A stretch of DNA of 64,000 nucleotides from Saccharina japonica (lineage: Eukaryota; Sar; Phaeophyceae; Laminariales; Laminariaceae). The position numbers and the translations under genes were made by a program. Where the stretch lies: assembly GCA_008828725.1 (NCBI GenBank), contig MEHQ01002657.1, forward strand, positions 288,243 to 352,242. Reading direction: 5' to 3'. Shown piece after piece: positions 63,701 to 64,000 of the stretch (positions are counted from its first letter, which is position 1; each line of letters opens with the position of its first letter). A model generated the notes under the pieces. It ran no database searches, was not told the origin of the DNA, and saw nothing but the letters and a program-made list of their open reading frames with translations.

Positions 63701-64000
63701 GCCGGGGTGGGGGCGGGGGGGGGCGGGCGAGATCGGTCGACGATGGACCGGTCACGCACGGCCAGCATGAGCGCGCTGACTTTACAGGTGCCGCTCCCGC
63801 CTAAGCCGCCCTCGGTGGCGGCGGCGGCGGCGGCTGCCGCCGCCGCCGCCGCTGCTGCCGGAGGCGGTGTCGGTGCCTCCTCCGACAGAAAAGAGTCCCC
63901 GCTCTTGCGGGACGGGACGCCGGCGGGGTGGTGGGGGACGCAGGGGCAGCAGGGCCCGTCTGTGCAGGGACAGGGGCAGCCGCCGCGGAGACCGAGCAGC
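60706..64000 (+). CDS. GRF-motif low-complexity protein, two exons, open at the window end
   Basis: Exon 60706-60857 (acceptor GTCAACAG, donor GTGAGT, ends phase 2) encodes GRFQIRDVVSVSPDG, then RVQEDDEYLIPIVQDGKLV. It joins in phase to an exon from 62938 (acceptor GGAGCAG) that stays open to 64000, more than 350 residues. That exon has a His tract, Ala runs, MKRQRGRFKLRDIREVSISP, a Gly-Val tract encoded by GGTTGG repeats, then a non-repetitive stretch (STLLVLVEQHRQLLERVGG, a likely amphipathic helix), RSRTASMSALTLQV, another Ala run and a Gln/Gly-rich end. The repeated K/Q-G-R-F-x-[IL]-R-D-[IV]-x2-[VS] motif is the best clue. RFxV/RFxI words in other proteins can dock OSR1/SPAK-type kinases, which is a possibility only. 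The protein may be the continuation of 44366-44695. No stop codon lies inside the window. Confidence 0.6.
60923..61111. mobile_element. Family B hairpin plus half copy
   Basis: 60923-61018 is complete (GGACTGGAGTCCCGTTTGGG ... CGGGACTGCAGTTCTAAAAG). 61019-61111 keeps the left arm only, then GCAGTTCTAAAAGGGTTA. It lies in the intron after exon 60706-60857. Confidence 0.8.
61206..61370. mobile_element. Family D element
   Basis: GGTCCCTATACAGTGCCGGT ... GGCTGGCGCACACCGGCACT with GATGGGATTCACCAGTGGCA inside. Confidence 0.8.
61380..62340 (+). other. GT-rich intronic DNA, no gene recognised
   Basis: Long T/G-biased stretches (TTCGATTTTTGTGTCTTCGG-like words) create open frames full of Phe, Val and Leu. 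There is no splice-consistent exon and no domain. It lies in the intron between exons 60857 and 62938. Confidence 0.5.
62395..62585. repeat. Dispersed repeat R5
   Basis: It is the third copy of the 39280-39475 unit (TTGTTATCTTCGCTTTTCCT, GATCCGTGGTCACAAAGTAG, CTTCCCTCGTCGACTTGCGT), located in an intron. Confidence 0.75.

Overview
This is eukaryotic nuclear DNA. Coding exons are short, GC-rich and separated by long introns with consensus GT..AG sites. Many exons carry glutamine, alanine, glycine or histidine runs, and non-coding DNA is saturated with small inverted-repeat elements, minisatellites and tRNA-like sequences. No bacterial operon, rRNA gene or CRISPR array is present. The style recalls a stramenopile alga, possibly a brown alga, but that placement is an impression and was not tested.

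Layout. 0-5 kb: repeats and the 3' terminal exon of a + strand gene (1638-2048). 5.0-19.9 kb: an eight-exon minus-strand gene for a protein with three IQ motifs, about eight SDS22-type leucine-rich repeats and an LRR cap. All its introns join in compatible phase, and several are swollen by minisatellites and mobile elements. 19.9-23.4 kb: a divergent + strand gene for a second IQ-motif protein. The two proposed ATGs are only 52 bp apart. Both genes split an IQ motif at the same codon with a phase-0 intron. 24-31.5 kb: almost only repeats, including a compound tandem array that reverses orientation. 31.8-36.7 kb: an intact LTR retrotransposon with a 5-bp target duplication. Its only clear gene is a poly-Gln, zinc-knuckle Gag-like protein, so it looks non-autonomous. 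37-40.4 kb: more small elements and tRNA-like units. 40.4-43.1 kb: a local segmental duplication that copies one exon of a small EF-hand-like gene. 44.4 kb to the window end: first and later exons of a + strand gene, or two genes, for a low-complexity protein with a repeated GRF-x-[IL]-RD motif, cut by the window edge. Minor candidate exons on the minus strand lie at 54.9-56.8 kb.

Repeat families, named here: A (about 110 bp, ends TTACGGGGGACCATAG, 15 copies); B (about 85 bp, core CTGCAGTCCCGTTTTGGGGA, plus a related subfamily B2); C (about 85 bp, ends like GTACCACTCTGTCC); D (about 165 bp, TAGTGCCGG motifs); F (ends TTAGGGCCC); G (250-450 bp, ends like GCATGCTACGGTAGAGGT); H (ends with ATAAGAAA motifs); R1 and R3 (dispersed units ending in a C homopolymer); R2 (GATC-rich minisatellites with a conserved flank); R4 and R5 (dispersed units of 130-190 bp). 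The two IQ proteins probably belong to calmodulin-binding, possibly flagellar, scaffolds. Nothing else here forms an obvious pathway.
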